Shown in pieces: positions 1-8,829 of a stretch of 54,423 nt of DNA. Within the stretch, counting starts at the first letter, position 1. Every line of letters starts with the position of its first letter. This DNA is from Acidobacteriota bacterium (lineage in GTDB: Bacteria; Acidobacteriota; Terriglobia; Bryobacterales; Bryobacteraceae), in assembly GCA_016213725.1 (NCBI GenBank), contig JACQZS010000315.1, positions 1-54,423 on the forward strand, given 5' to 3'. The notes under the pieces are model-generated. The model saw only the letters and a program-made list of their open reading frames with translations. It was not told the origin of the DNA and did no database searches. The position numbers were made by a program, and so were the translations under genes.

Positions 1-1
1 G

Positions 2-1798
2 CGGCGTACCCCCACCGTGCTTCCGGCGGCGGCTCCCGCGGCTTGGCACACGGCGTCGCGACGCACGTGGATGAACGCGGCCCTTGGCGCCGCGGCCTGC
101 ATTGCGCTCCTCTCGGCCGGTTCGTATTTCCTTAAGCGCCGCAGCAAGAGCCCAGGGCCGGCCCCGGCGGCGGCAGAACAGAGCGCCAAAGAGACGCCGC
201 CAGTCCAAGTCTCTGTCCTCACACTCGGCGTGACTACGGAATGGGAGGCGGCCCGCGTGCTTCTCAATGGCTCGCCGGTTCCTGGAGAAGGCATGCCCCT
301 TCCGGCAGGCTCGAGTCAATTGCAGGTATCCGCCGCCGATGGCAAGGCCACAGCCTCCGCCGCCTTCTCAATCTCTCCGGCGGGCCAGCTGACGCTGTCC
401 TCCAGCCCGCAAGCCGACGGGTTACGTCTCCTTCTGGTCGTTCGACAGAGTGAGGCACTTTCGGTCCACGTCCCGGAGAGAGTAGAAGTATCCGTGGATG
501 GCCGGGCTGGCGCGACGGCCTCTCACGGCTTCGAGGCCCATTCGATCGAGACTCGCCGCCAGGGCGAGGAAGCCCGGTCGGTCACGCTCCCCGCAATCTC
601 CTCGTCTGCGCTGCAAGTCTTCGCTCTGCGCCCCGGCAAACCCGACTTCGGCACCATTGTGATCTCTTCGAATGTCGACGACCTCCAGGTGAAGGTCGAC
701 AGTTACACCATTCCATTCAAGGTACGAAACGGCATGGGGCTTCCGCGCATTCCGGCCGGGGAACACCGCGTCTTGGTAAAACGTGACGACTACGAACCTC
801 TCCCACCTTCGACCGTCACCGTGAAGCGAGGTGAAGACGTCATCCTGAAGCTCCAGCTCAAGCCTCTCGACATACCGTACACCGCAACCGGCCTCAGCCC
901 GGGAGCCACCCTACTGGTTGACGGACAGGCTATTGAAGTGGGCGCGGATGGAGGCGTCCGCGGCAAACTCCCGCCGGGCGCTCACATCTTCGAACTCCAG
1001 AAGGCTGGAGCGCGATCCAAGCCCGTCTCGAAGTTCTTTACACCAGGCGCGCCGATGGCTCTAGCCGCGGCAGAACTCCCCCTGATCCAGCAAACCGGCA
1101 CCCTGGTGGTGGAAGGAACGCCACCTGGCGCGACCATCACCGCACGTAAGGATGGCGAGGCTTCTGCTCGCGCAATCGCCGGCCCTGCTTCTCTGCCCGA
1201 GGGCGGATACACGGTGAGCGCCGCCGCGCCAGGCTATGCCCCGGCCGAGGCTCACACGAGTATCCAGGCTGGCCGCACGAGTACCGTTTCCCTTCGAATG
1301 AGCCCTGTCGCACCAAGAAGAGACGCGGCCCCCGCGCCGCCTCCCCAGGCCCCTGACTCCACAGTCAAGTCCATTCCCGGCTGGCAGGAGTCAGCAGGCT
1401 GGCTGGTCAAGCGCGGCGGCGGATTCTCGCCAGCCGGCACGCTCCGGCCCAACGCTCCATTGAGCTTTCAGGCCGCATTGCGCGACGGGAAACGCCTGCA
1501 GTGGATGATCACAGCCGGGGACAGGACCTTCCTCCTGTTCAAACTCGAAAGAAAGAAGTTCATCGAAGTGCTCTCCAGCGCGGGCAAGCAGCGCACTCTG
1601 GCCGAGGTCAATCTCGATACCGATATCAAGGCCGGCGTAACCGTCAAGATCACGCTGAACGGCACGAAGCTCACGCATACCATCGGCGGCGCCACCGCGG
1701 AGATCGACATTCCGTCTGAGTTTGCAGCAGGCGGCCCGTTCGGCTTCATGATTCCCGGCGGCGACGAGTTCGCGCTCAGAGAGTTTCGAGGGAGGTAG
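2..1798 (+). CDS. PEGA-domain membrane protein, 5' end outside the window
   Basis: The reading frame is open to the left edge, so the true start may lie upstream; internal starts are GTG 17 and ATG 71. From GTG 17 there is an Ala/Pro-rich stretch, then one membrane segment at about residues 20-40 (ALGAAACIALLSAGSYFL) followed by KRR. The rest would lie outside the cytoplasm. Two PEGA-type beta repeats are visible (about 213-281, beginning GTIVISS; and about 360-430, beginning GTLVVEG), each with the family's conserved glycines and a K/R-x-GY/DY turn. The last ~140 residues form a separate beta-rich domain that may be a concanavalin-like fold. PEGA domains are often attached to bacterial Ser/Thr kinases and surface proteins. 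The stop lies 10 bases before the kinase gene, so the two are probably co-transcribed. The juxtamembrane linker suggests a cytoplasmic domain cut off by the window edge. The exact function is unknown. Confidence 0.7.
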   Translation, partial: RRTPTVLPAAAPAAWHTASRRTWMNAALGAAACIALLSAGSYFLKRRSKSPGPAPAAAEQSAKETPPVQVSVLTLGVTTEWEAARVLLNGSPVPGEGMPLPAGSSQLQVSAADGKATASAAFSISPAGQLTLSSSPQADGLRLLLVVRQSEALSVHVPERVEVSVDGRAGATASHGFEAHSIETRRQGEEARSVTLPAISSSALQVFALRPGKPDFGTIVISSNVDDLQVKVDSYTIPFKVRNGMGLPRIPAGEHRVLVKRDDYEPLPPSTVTVKRGEDVILKLQLKPLDIPYTATGLSPGATLLVDGQAIEVGADGGVRGKLPPGAHIFELQKAGARSKPVSKFFTPGAPMALAAAELPLIQQTGTLVVEGTPPGATITARKDGEASARAIAGPASLPEGGYTVSAAAPGYAPAEAHTSIQAGRTSTVSLRMSPVAPRRDAAPAPPPQAPDSTVKSIPGWQESAGWLVKRGGGFSPAGTLRPNAPLSFQAALRDGKRLQWMITAGDRTFLLFKLERKKFIEVLSSAGKQRTLAEVNLDTDIKAGVTVKITLNGTKLTHTIGGATAEIDIPSEFAAGGPFGFMIPGGDEFALREFRGR

Positions 1799-1808
1799 GA
1801 TTGACAGA

Positions 1809-4535
1809 ATGACTCAGGAGCACTTCGCCCTGCTGGAAGCCTGGTTCGAAGAAGCCTCTGCACTCAGGCCATCCGATCGGGACAGCGTCTACCTTACCGC
1901 GCAGAAGACCGCCCCCGAATTGGCCGACGAACTGCGCCGGATGATGTCAGCATTCGATGAAGAGGCTACCGGCGGCAAGCTCCCTTCCGCCTACGTGGCG
2001 CCGGCTTTCTCTCCGCGCAGGTTCGGCCCCTGGCTGACGGAGCGTCTTCTGGGCCGCGGAGGCATGGGTTCGGTTTTCCTGGCCAGCCGTGCTGACGGTC
2101 AATACGTACGCCAGGTGGCGCTCAAGGCACTGGCTCCCTATCTCGCTGACGACTCTTTCCAACAGCGGTTCCTATCCGAACGCAGGATCCTTGCCACCCT
2201 GAACCACCCCAATATCGCCCGCATGTTGGACGGCGGCGTCACCGAAGACGGCACGCCTTACCTCGTCATGGAGTACGTGGAAGGCGACAGCATCCGGGCC
2301 TATTGCGACAAGCACTGCCTCACGATCACCGAGCGTGTCCACCTGTTTCTGCAAGTCTGCTCGGCTGTGTCCTACGCGCATCAGCGGCTGGTTCTCCATC
2401 GCGACCTCAAACCCAGCAACATTATGGTCACCGGCGCCGGGGTGGTTCACCTGCTGGATTTCGGCGCCGCCCTGCTCCTCAGCCCCTCCGGCGCCGAGAT
2501 GACCCTCACTGGCTCCGGCCTGATGACTCCCCGCTACGCCAGCCCCGAGCAGATGCGCCAGCAACCCGTGGGCACGCCGAGCGACATCTATTCTCTGGGC
2601 GTAGTCCTCTACGAAATCCTGGCCGGAACCGGGCCGTTCGGCGATGATCATTCCCCGCTGGAAGACTTCCTCCGGCTCGCAGAGAACCGCAGCCCCTCCC
2701 CACTCGGCGAGACGCTCGGCGAAAACGCGGCAACCCTGCGCAACGTGTCCGATGCCGCTTTGCGGCGTACACTCCGCGGCGAGTACCGCCTCATCGTCGC
2801 CAAGTGCCTGCAACCCGACCCCAGGGACCGCTATCAGACCGCTGATGCCTTGATCCTGGATCTGCGCGCCGTGCTCGAAAACAGGCCCGTGTCCGCCCGC
2901 CCGCCCACGGCAGGATATCGCGCCGCCAAGTTCGTGCGGCGCCACGTTCTGGGCGTCGCCTTCTCCGTCACTGCGATCCTCGCCCTGGCCGCGGGTTCAG
3001 TAGCCATCGCCTGGCAGAGCCGTATCGCTGACAAACGATTTCAGGAGGTCCGCTCGCTCGCGCATTACCAGGCTTTCGAGCTGTTTGACGGACTCGAAGC
3101 CCTGGCAGGTTCCAGAAGTCTCCGGCAGGACCTGGTCGAACGCTCGATGACCTATCTCGACGCCCTCAGCCGCGACACGGGCAACGACCTCTCGCTCAAG
3201 GAGGAACTCGCCGAAGGCTACCTCCGTCTGGGCGATCTCTACACCAACAGTGGATTCGCCGCCGGGCCTCGACGGAACGCGCTCGCCAAAGAGGCCTACG
3301 ACAAAGGCAAATCTCTGGCCCAGGGCCTGAATACGCCTTCGGGCCGCCGCATTCTGGCCATGCTGGAGATGAACTCAGGCATGATGGCCATCAATACGCC
3401 CAAGGCCGAGGTGAAGGCGGCGGCGGAGAAGGCATACGCGGCCGTGCAGCGCGCCATCGAGCAGTCTCCGAACGAACCAAAGAACTACATCTACCTCGGC
3501 AATATCCTTTCTCAGTCAGGAGAAAAGCTGCGCTCCGCCGGTGGCATGCTCGACGGTTCTCCAGACGGCCTCCCCAACTTCAAGCCAGCGCTCGAAGCCT
3601 ACCGCCGGGCCCAACAACTGGGCGCCGATTCCAGCCAGGTCCAGCGCCTGATCTGGACGCTGAATTCCCGCGAGGCGTTTGTTCTCAGTTCCACCAACCC
3701 CGATCGCGCAATCGATCTCGCCCAAGCATCTTTGAAAGAGATCGCTGCCGCACAGCCCGCTGTGCGCTCCGACGCCCGAATCATCCGCATCCAGTCCCAG
3801 TTCTACTCTCACATCGGCTGGGCCGGCGGCCAGGCGCTGCGCTTCGATCTCGCCGTCGAAGCCAGCAACCGTTGTGCCGAACTCCTGCTCAGACTCCTGG
3901 ACCAGGACCCCGCGAACCCGCGCATCCTGTACGACCTCTCAGGAGCTTACCGTGCTCTCGGCATCGTGGAAACGTACGCCAAACATCCCCGCCAGGCGAT
4001 CGCCGCATTCGAGAAAGCGATCAGCATGCACAACGCTATCCTCGCCGGCGGCCCCAGCACTCAAAGCGAATTCCTCCGCGCCGAACTGACCGGGCGCATC
4101 TCCGATCGCTGGGATTCTCTCGGTGAACGGACACAGGCCGCCGCCGCCGCCCGCCAGGCCGAGGCCTGGTTGCGCAAGCTCTGCGAAGTGCCCAATGCCA
4201 ACCCCTCCTACCTGTACGCCTTGACTAACTTACTGGCTGAGAACGCCTACGTGAAGAACCCGGCCGACGCGCTCCGTTTCGCGCAGCAGGCCCGGAAACT
4301 CCAGCCCAGCCCGCTCAATGACCAGGCTGTGGTGAGGGCCCTCATTCTGAACGGCCGGCTCGACGAAGCCGACCAGCTCCTGAAGCCGCTCGAAGCCCAG
4401 GCGCATCAGCTCAGCGAAAGCAAGGACAGCCGGCTCCGCCAGGTGCTTCAGACCATGCGCGACGAACTCGAGAGGCGGAGGCGTGCCACGCGCCCGGACA
4501 CCGTGAAGAGTCGTTCGGCTCCCCTTTCTCGCTAG
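1809..4535 (+). CDS. Membrane Ser/Thr protein kinase with C-terminal TPR region
   Basis: This is a 908-residue Hanks-type kinase. The glycine loop GRGGMG is at 82-87, the ATP-binding lysine is K106 (VALKAL), the catalytic loop HRDLKPSN is at 197-204, the metal-binding DFG is at 217-219 and the SPEQ version of the APE motif is at 245-248, so it should be active. A membrane segment at about 380-402 separates it from ~500 residues of helical TPR-like repeats predicted to lie outside the cytoplasm. This layout is common in acidobacterial PknB-like kinases. A GGGAGGTAGG ribosome site precedes ATG 1809. The gene lies just before the T6SS cluster. Threonine phosphorylation by PpkA-type kinases controls some T6SSs, so a regulatory role there is plausible but inferred; no FHA partner is visible in the window. 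Confidence 0.9.
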   Translation: MTQEHFALLEAWFEEASALRPSDRDSVYLTAQKTAPELADELRRMMSAFDEEATGGKLPSAYVAPAFSPRRFGPWLTERLLGRGGMGSVFLASRADGQYVRQVALKALAPYLADDSFQQRFLSERRILATLNHPNIARMLDGGVTEDGTPYLVMEYVEGDSIRAYCDKHCLTITERVHLFLQVCSAVSYAHQRLVLHRDLKPSNIMVTGAGVVHLLDFGAALLLSPSGAEMTLTGSGLMTPRYASPEQMRQQPVGTPSDIYSLGVVLYEILAGTGPFGDDHSPLEDFLRLAENRSPSPLGETLGENAATLRNVSDAALRRTLRGEYRLIVAKCLQPDPRDRYQTADALILDLRAVLENRPVSARPPTAGYRAAKFVRRHVLGVAFSVTAILALAAGSVAIAWQSRIADKRFQEVRSLAHYQAFELFDGLEALAGSRSLRQDLVERSMTYLDALSRDTGNDLSLKEELAEGYLRLGDLYTNSGFAAGPRRNALAKEAYDKGKSLAQGLNTPSGRRILAMLEMNSGMMAINTPKAEVKAAAEKAYAAVQRAIEQSPNEPKNYIYLGNILSQSGEKLRSAGGMLDGSPDGLPNFKPALEAYRRAQQLGADSSQVQRLIWTLNSREAFVLSSTNPDRAIDLAQASLKEIAAAQPAVRSDARIIRIQSQFYSHIGWAGGQALRFDLAVEASNRCAELLLRLLDQDPANPRILYDLSGAYRALGIVETYAKHPRQAIAAFEKAISMHNAILAGGPSTQSEFLRAELTGRISDRWDSLGERTQAAAAARQAEAWLRKLCEVPNANPSYLYALTNLLAENAYVKNPADALRFAQQARKLQPSPLNDQAVVRALILNGRLDEADQLLKPLEAQAHQLSESKDSRLRQVLQTMRDELERRRRATRPDTVKSRSAPLSR

Positions 4536-4576
4536 TAACTACGTATGCCGATCTCAAAACCCGCCCTCCCGCGCCG

Positions 4577-4591
4577 GGCAGGGAGCCTGCC
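4577..4591 (+). promoter_or_regulatory. Small hairpin covering the tssK1 ribosome binding site
   Basis: GGCAGG and CCTGCC form a perfect six-base inverted repeat around a GAG loop, ending directly before ATG 4592. The only Shine-Dalgarno-like stretch, AGGGAG at 4580-4585, lies inside the stem and loop. If the stem forms in the mRNA it would limit initiation of the first T6SS structural gene. No binding partner is known; this is seen in sequence only. Confidence 0.35.
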
Positions 4592-5968
4592 ATGACCCGC
4601 GCCGGGATCGAAATCCCAGGACTTCGCCCTGTGCTGTGGTTGAAGGGGACGTTCCTCACGCCGCAACACCTGCAGTCGAGCGATCGCTACTTCGAACGCC
4701 GACTCTGCTTTCAGCGCACCGCACTATACAGCTTTCCCTGGGGATGGCTGCGCCTCGCCATCGACGAGGAGCACCTTGCGTCAGGCGCAGTCAGACTCGT
4801 GGATGCCTGCGGTCTGTTGCCGGACGGGCTTGCCATCGACGCTCCCACCAGCGCCCCGCTGCCTCCCGCCCGCGCCGTGGAAGGCTACTTCCCGCCCGGG
4901 GAAGACTCCCTCGACGTCTTCGTTGCCGTGCCCGAGGAACGCCCCTACGAGAAGAACCTCACTCTCGACCCCGGCGGCCGAGCCCGCTTCCTGGCCACTG
5001 CAGCCGCTGTCCCGGATGAGCAGACCCCTGCCATCGTTCGCCCGCTCCAACTCGCATCGCCAAACCTCCGCATTCTCTTCGGCTCCGAGCCCCGTGAGGG
5101 GTTCACCTGCCTCCCCGCCCTCCGCCTGCGGCGTGGAGAGGCCGGTCAACTGCTCCTCGATCCTTCCTTCGTGCCGCCCTTGCTTCGGATATCCGCGAGC
5201 GGCGCGCTCACGTCTTCCTCCCGCCGCCTCGTCGAAGACCTCCAGGTTCGCGCCTCCTCTCTCTACGGAGTCCGCCGCCAGAAGAACCTCAACCTGGCGG
5301 AGTTCACCGCCGGCGACATCGCTCAATTCTGGCTGCTGCACACCCTCAACTCCGCCTTCCCCACGCTGCGCCACCTTGTCCACTCCGCCGATGCCCACCC
5401 CGAGGAACTCTTCGCAGAAATGACGGAACTCGCAGGAACTCTCCTCACGTTCTCCACGCATCGCACGCAGATGGATCTTCCCTGCTACGAACACGACGAC
5501 CTCGGCGGCTGCTTCCTCCGCCTCGATGCGCTACTTCAGGAACTCCTAGCCACCGTTGTGCCCGCAAACTTCCTCTCCGTCGCCTTGCGCCCCATGGGCC
5601 CCTCTCTCTACGGCGCCACTCTCGACGATGACCGCCTCTTCCAGCACTCACAGCTCTACCTCGGCATCGAGGCCGACACCGCCGCCCAGGAACTCATCGA
5701 AAAGGTGCCCCAACTCGTCAAGGTCTGCTCGGCGCAGCACATCGAACACCTCGTCCGCCAGGCCCTGCCAGGCGCGCCACTCACGCATGAACCGCGCCCG
5801 CCCGTGGCTATCCCTGTCAAACTCCGCCATCAGTACTTCCGGATCAGCCAGGCCGGCCTTGCCTGGGAAGCAGTCACGCGCGCCCGTACCATGTCGGTTT
5901 ACATCCCAGGGGACCTGCCTAGGCCCAAAGTGGAACTGATCGCCGTCTTTGAGGATGCAGGACAGTGA
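4592..5968 (+). CDS. tssK: Type VI secretion baseplate protein TssK, copy 1
   Basis: TssK is the trimeric connector linking the T6SS baseplate wedges (TssE/F/G) to the TssL-TssM membrane complex. The 458-residue product has the family's N-terminal signature (WLKGTFLTPQHLQSSDRYFE), a central block around LLHTLNSAFPTLRHL, and the conserved C-terminal stretch HQYFRISQAG followed by MSVYIPGDL. Length is normal for the family (about 440-460). It opens the T6SS cluster and is followed, tail to tail and four bases away, by a reverse-strand gene; a second TssK lies beyond. The initiation region is an inverted repeat. Which of the two copies docks on which partner cannot be told from sequence. Confidence 0.93.
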   Translation: MTRAGIEIPGLRPVLWLKGTFLTPQHLQSSDRYFERRLCFQRTALYSFPWGWLRLAIDEEHLASGAVRLVDACGLLPDGLAIDAPTSAPLPPARAVEGYFPPGEDSLDVFVAVPEERPYEKNLTLDPGGRARFLATAAAVPDEQTPAIVRPLQLASPNLRILFGSEPREGFTCLPALRLRRGEAGQLLLDPSFVPPLLRISASGALTSSSRRLVEDLQVRASSLYGVRRQKNLNLAEFTAGDIAQFWLLHTLNSAFPTLRHLVHSADAHPEELFAEMTELAGTLLTFSTHRTQMDLPCYEHDDLGGCFLRLDALLQELLATVVPANFLSVALRPMGPSLYGATLDDDRLFQHSQLYLGIEADTAAQELIEKVPQLVKVCSAQHIEHLVRQALPGAPLTHEPRPPVAIPVKLRHQYFRISQAGLAWEAVTRARTMSVYIPGDLPRPKVELIAVFEDAGQ

Positions 5969-5972
5969 GATC

Positions 5973-6803
5973 TCAGCGGAACAGAGCGATCCCAAGCAGG
6001 ATGATGACGCCGATGCCAAGCGCCGACAGCAGCCCGACCAGCCACGCCGGCATGCCTCTGCGCCCAGGCGAAACGGACACCGGAGCGGCGGCCTGCGCGG
6101 CCGGCGCCGGTTCACCGGCCTGGGCCGCCCGCATGAACCGCGTGTATTCGCTGGATTCGGCCGAATGGGGCTGCGGCATCGCCGGTGCGCTGCCGGCGAA
6201 CAGCCCCGTGGCCTCACCCGGCCCGATTGCCTGTGGCGGCGGAGATGCCGGCTGTGGCGGTCCCGCAAAAAACTTCGTGAACTCGCCAGGATCTGAAAAC
6301 GGCTTGCCCGCCGACAGTTCCGCATCGAGCGCCGGCGGATTAGCGAGGGCTTCCGGGTTGGCCGCCATCGGCTGGCGGAAAAAGCGGGTGAACTCCCCCT
6401 CGCCCGCGGCCTGCAACGCCGCCACCCCAGGCTGCGCCTTCGCCTCCGGCTGCTCTACCTGCGGCTGGAACATCCGCGTAAACTCGCCCTCTTCGACACG
6501 CGGCTCTACCGCCGGCGCGGCATTCGGCATTCCGCCTGGCGCCTCGAACAGCCTGGTGAACTCACCGGCATCAGGCGATTCCTGTTGCGGACTCCACGCC
6601 CTCCATTCCGGCGTGTCTTCCGTAATCGCCACCTCCGGCGGACCTGCCGCCGCTAGCAGCACTCCCGCCCCCTTCGCCAATGACGCACCCTCGTGGAAGC
6701 GCAACAACAGCACTTTGCCCGTCGTTCGGTCTCGAGCCTGGAATAGCGCCCCAGCCATGGTCGGGAGCAGTGCGGTCAGTTCGTACCGGCCGTCGAGAAC
6801 CAT
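5973..6803 (-). CDS. Tail-anchored protein with six GEFTRxF-like repeats and a degenerate kinase N-lobe
   Basis: This 276-residue protein is of no named family. Residues 4-38 look like a Ser/Thr kinase start (GRYELTALL then ARDRTTGK), but the glycine loop is shortened to LLPTMAGALF and the strand-3 lysine is lost (VLLLRF), so it cannot be an active kinase. A Pro/Ala-rich middle carries six copies of one short motif: GEFTRLF (80), GEFTRMF (106), GEFTRFF (136), GEFTKFF (173), GEATGLF (196) and SEYTRFM (218). A single membrane helix at about 253-274 ends the protein, leaving the repeats in the cytoplasm. It is the only reverse-strand gene inside the T6SS operon and is divergent from tssK2 across 33 bases. 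TssM carries one matching peptide. I infer a docking or phospho-acceptor scaffold; this is untested. Confidence 0.75.
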   Translation of the reverse strand: MVLDGRYELTALLPTMAGALFQARDRTTGKVLLLRFHEGASLAKGAGVLLAAAGPPEVAITEDTPEWRAWSPQQESPDAGEFTRLFEAPGGMPNAAPAVEPRVEEGEFTRMFQPQVEQPEAKAQPGVAALQAAGEGEFTRFFRQPMAANPEALANPPALDAELSAGKPFSDPGEFTKFFAGPPQPASPPPQAIGPGEATGLFAGSAPAMPQPHSAESSEYTRFMRAAQAGEPAPAAQAAAPVSVSPGRRGMPAWLVGLLSALGIGVIILLGIALFR

Positions 6804-6836
6804 GATTCAACAGGATGATAGCAGAAGGAGGCTGAA

Positions 6837-8138
6837 ATGACGAGGACCGGCAAAGTCGTCTGGTCGGAGGGTATGCACCTCGGTCCGCAACACTTTCAGA
6901 TGCAGGGCCGCTACTTCGAGGGCCTGCTCCAAAGCAGCCTGGCCGCCCTCGAATGCGCGCCTGTGGGCTTGCTCGAATTGCAGATCGACCCCGCACCCCT
7001 GCTCGACGGGATCCTCTCGCTTCATCGCGCCTCCGGCCTCTGGCCGGACTCCACCCCCTTCCTCTGCCCCGACGCCGACGACCTTCCCGCTCCACGCCTT
7101 CTCGACGAACTCGTACGCCCCGGCGAGCCCTCAACCATCATCTGCTTAGCCGCACAGGACGATCGATTCCAGCACTCCGAATCCCTTACCCCCGATCTGC
7201 TCACCGGCGACAATCCGCAACCCGTCGTCACCGCCCGGCAGCGCCTATGCTGGGCCCGCCTCGAGGAACTGGGCTCCCGTCCCGGCTTTCCCGTGCTCGC
7301 CGTCCGCCGCAAAGCAGGCGGCGGCTTCCAGATCGACGAGTCGTTCCACGGCCCCTGCCTGCGCCTCTCCGCCGCACCCGCACTCCTGCGCGGCCTCGAT
7401 CGCCTTGTCGCCCTGCTAGAAGACCGTGCCCGCACCGCGCCTCATCCTCGCGACCTCTCCCCAGGCGCCAACGGTTATTCCGCTCAAGGCATAGGCCAGG
7501 CGTGGTTTCTCCACACCGTCAATTCCAGCCTCGCCTCCCTGCGCCGCATCCGCCAGAATGCCTCAGCTCATCCCGAGCGCCTCTACCGTGAACTCGCCCG
7601 CCTTGCCGGCGCCCTCTGCACTTTCGGCCTCGATACCCATCCCTCCGATCTCCCCCTGTACGACCACGGTGCGCCCGCCGCGGTCTTCGAAGCCCTCTCC
7701 CGCCACATCCAGGAACACCTCCAACTCGTCGCTCCCGACAACTTCGCAATGGCCGAAATCCGCTCCGCCGGCGACTGCTACTTCGAAGGGGAAGTCACCG
7801 ACGCCCGCTGGACCTCCAACTCCCGCTGGTACCTCGCCATGCGCTCGCCCATGGGCGACAGCGCGCTGATCGACGCTGTGCCCCGCCTCGTCAAGTTCTG
7901 TTCCCGCGACTTCGTCCCCAAGCTCGTGGAGCGCGCTCTGCCGGGATTGCCGCTCCGCCACATCCCAACCCCGCCGCCCGGCATTGCGCCTCGCATCGAC
8001 CGCCAGTACTTCGAACTCGACCAGGTGGGTCCGTGCTGGGAGCACCTCGCCAAGTCGCGCCGCTTCGGCATCTATGTGCCTGGGGAATTCGGTGAGGCCG
8101 AAATGGAGGTTCTCATCCTCCTCGGCCAACCGGCCTGA
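6837..8138 (+). CDS. tssK: Type VI secretion baseplate protein TssK, copy 2
   Basis: This is a second, diverged TssK (433 residues). It has the family start (VVWSEGMHLGPQHFQMQGRYFE), the central FLHTVNSSLASLRRI block and the C-terminal DRQYFELDQVG followed by FGIYVPGEF. A strong AGGAGG site lies just before ATG 6837. It is transcribed with tssL, tssM and the sheath genes. Its start is closer to the classic TssK consensus (WxEGMhLxPQHFQ) than copy 1, so this may be the standard connector and copy 1 a specialised paralogue. It could bind TssL, whose gene begins 37 bases downstream. Confidence 0.93.
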   Translation: MTRTGKVVWSEGMHLGPQHFQMQGRYFEGLLQSSLAALECAPVGLLELQIDPAPLLDGILSLHRASGLWPDSTPFLCPDADDLPAPRLLDELVRPGEPSTIICLAAQDDRFQHSESLTPDLLTGDNPQPVVTARQRLCWARLEELGSRPGFPVLAVRRKAGGGFQIDESFHGPCLRLSAAPALLRGLDRLVALLEDRARTAPHPRDLSPGANGYSAQGIGQAWFLHTVNSSLASLRRIRQNASAHPERLYRELARLAGALCTFGLDTHPSDLPLYDHGAPAAVFEALSRHIQEHLQLVAPDNFAMAEIRSAGDCYFEGEVTDARWTSNSRWYLAMRSPMGDSALIDAVPRLVKFCSRDFVPKLVERALPGLPLRHIPTPPPGIAPRIDRQYFELDQVGPCWEHLAKSRRFGIYVPGEFGEAEMEVLILLGQPA

Positions 8139-8175
8139 GCCATTCCTTCGTGCTTCCGCGCAGTTCGAGTGAAGC

Positions 8176-8829
8176 ATGAAGGAAACCCTGGCCATCGCCT
8201 TCCAAGAACTCTTCACCGTGCTGGTTCGCCTGCGTGCGGGCCGCCAGCCCGTCACCAACGCCGAGACTTTCCGGTCTCAGGTCCTGCAGGCCCTGAAGGA
8301 GGCCGACCAGCAGGCCAAGAACCTTGGCAACGCCGGGGCCGATACGCGCCTCGCCGCTTTCGCCTTTGTCGCCTTCCTCGACGAGTCCATACTCAACCTT
8401 CGCAACCCGATCTTTGCCGACTGGGTTCGCAAGCCACTCCAGGAACACCTCTTTGGCCGCCACACCGCCGGCGAGATCTTCTTCGACGAACTGAGTGAAC
8501 TCCTCGCCCGCCCGGACACGCCCGGCAACGCTGACCTGCTGGAGGTCTACACCCTCTGCCTGCGCCTCGGATTTCTCGGCAAGTACAGCGTCATCGGCCA
8601 CGGCGAGGCTCGCATCTGGGCCGACAAAGCCGAAGAGAAGATACGCCGCATTCGCCAGTCCAACTCGGCGCTTGCCCCCCACACCGCGCCTCCGCCTGCG
8701 CCATCACTAGTCATCGGGCAAAGCCGCTGGCATCTCTACGCCTCAGCCGCAGGCGGCTTCACGCTGCTTCTTTTCGCGCTCTACTCCATGCTGCTGCGCG
8801 CTTCCATCGGAGGACTGGCAGGGCTATGA
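8176..8829 (+). CDS. tssL: Type VI secretion inner-membrane protein TssL (DotU family)
   Basis: TssL is a tail-anchored inner-membrane subunit that forms the T6SS membrane complex with TssM and contacts TssK. The 217-residue product has the DotU helical bundle: FVAFLDESILN around residue 70, WVRKPLQEHLFGRHTAGEIFFDEL around 83-106, then LEVYTLCLRLGFLGKY near 123-138. One C-terminal membrane helix (about 182-204) anchors it. No peptidoglycan-binding OmpA domain is present, so TssL itself does not hold the cell wall. It overlaps tssM by four bases (ATGA), indicating translational coupling. Confidence 0.92.
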   Translation: MKETLAIAFQELFTVLVRLRAGRQPVTNAETFRSQVLQALKEADQQAKNLGNAGADTRLAAFAFVAFLDESILNLRNPIFADWVRKPLQEHLFGRHTAGEIFFDELSELLARPDTPGNADLLEVYTLCLRLGFLGKYSVIGHGEARIWADKAEEKIRRIRQSNSALAPHTAPPPAPSLVIGQSRWHLYASAAGGFTLLLFALYSMLLRASIGGLAGL

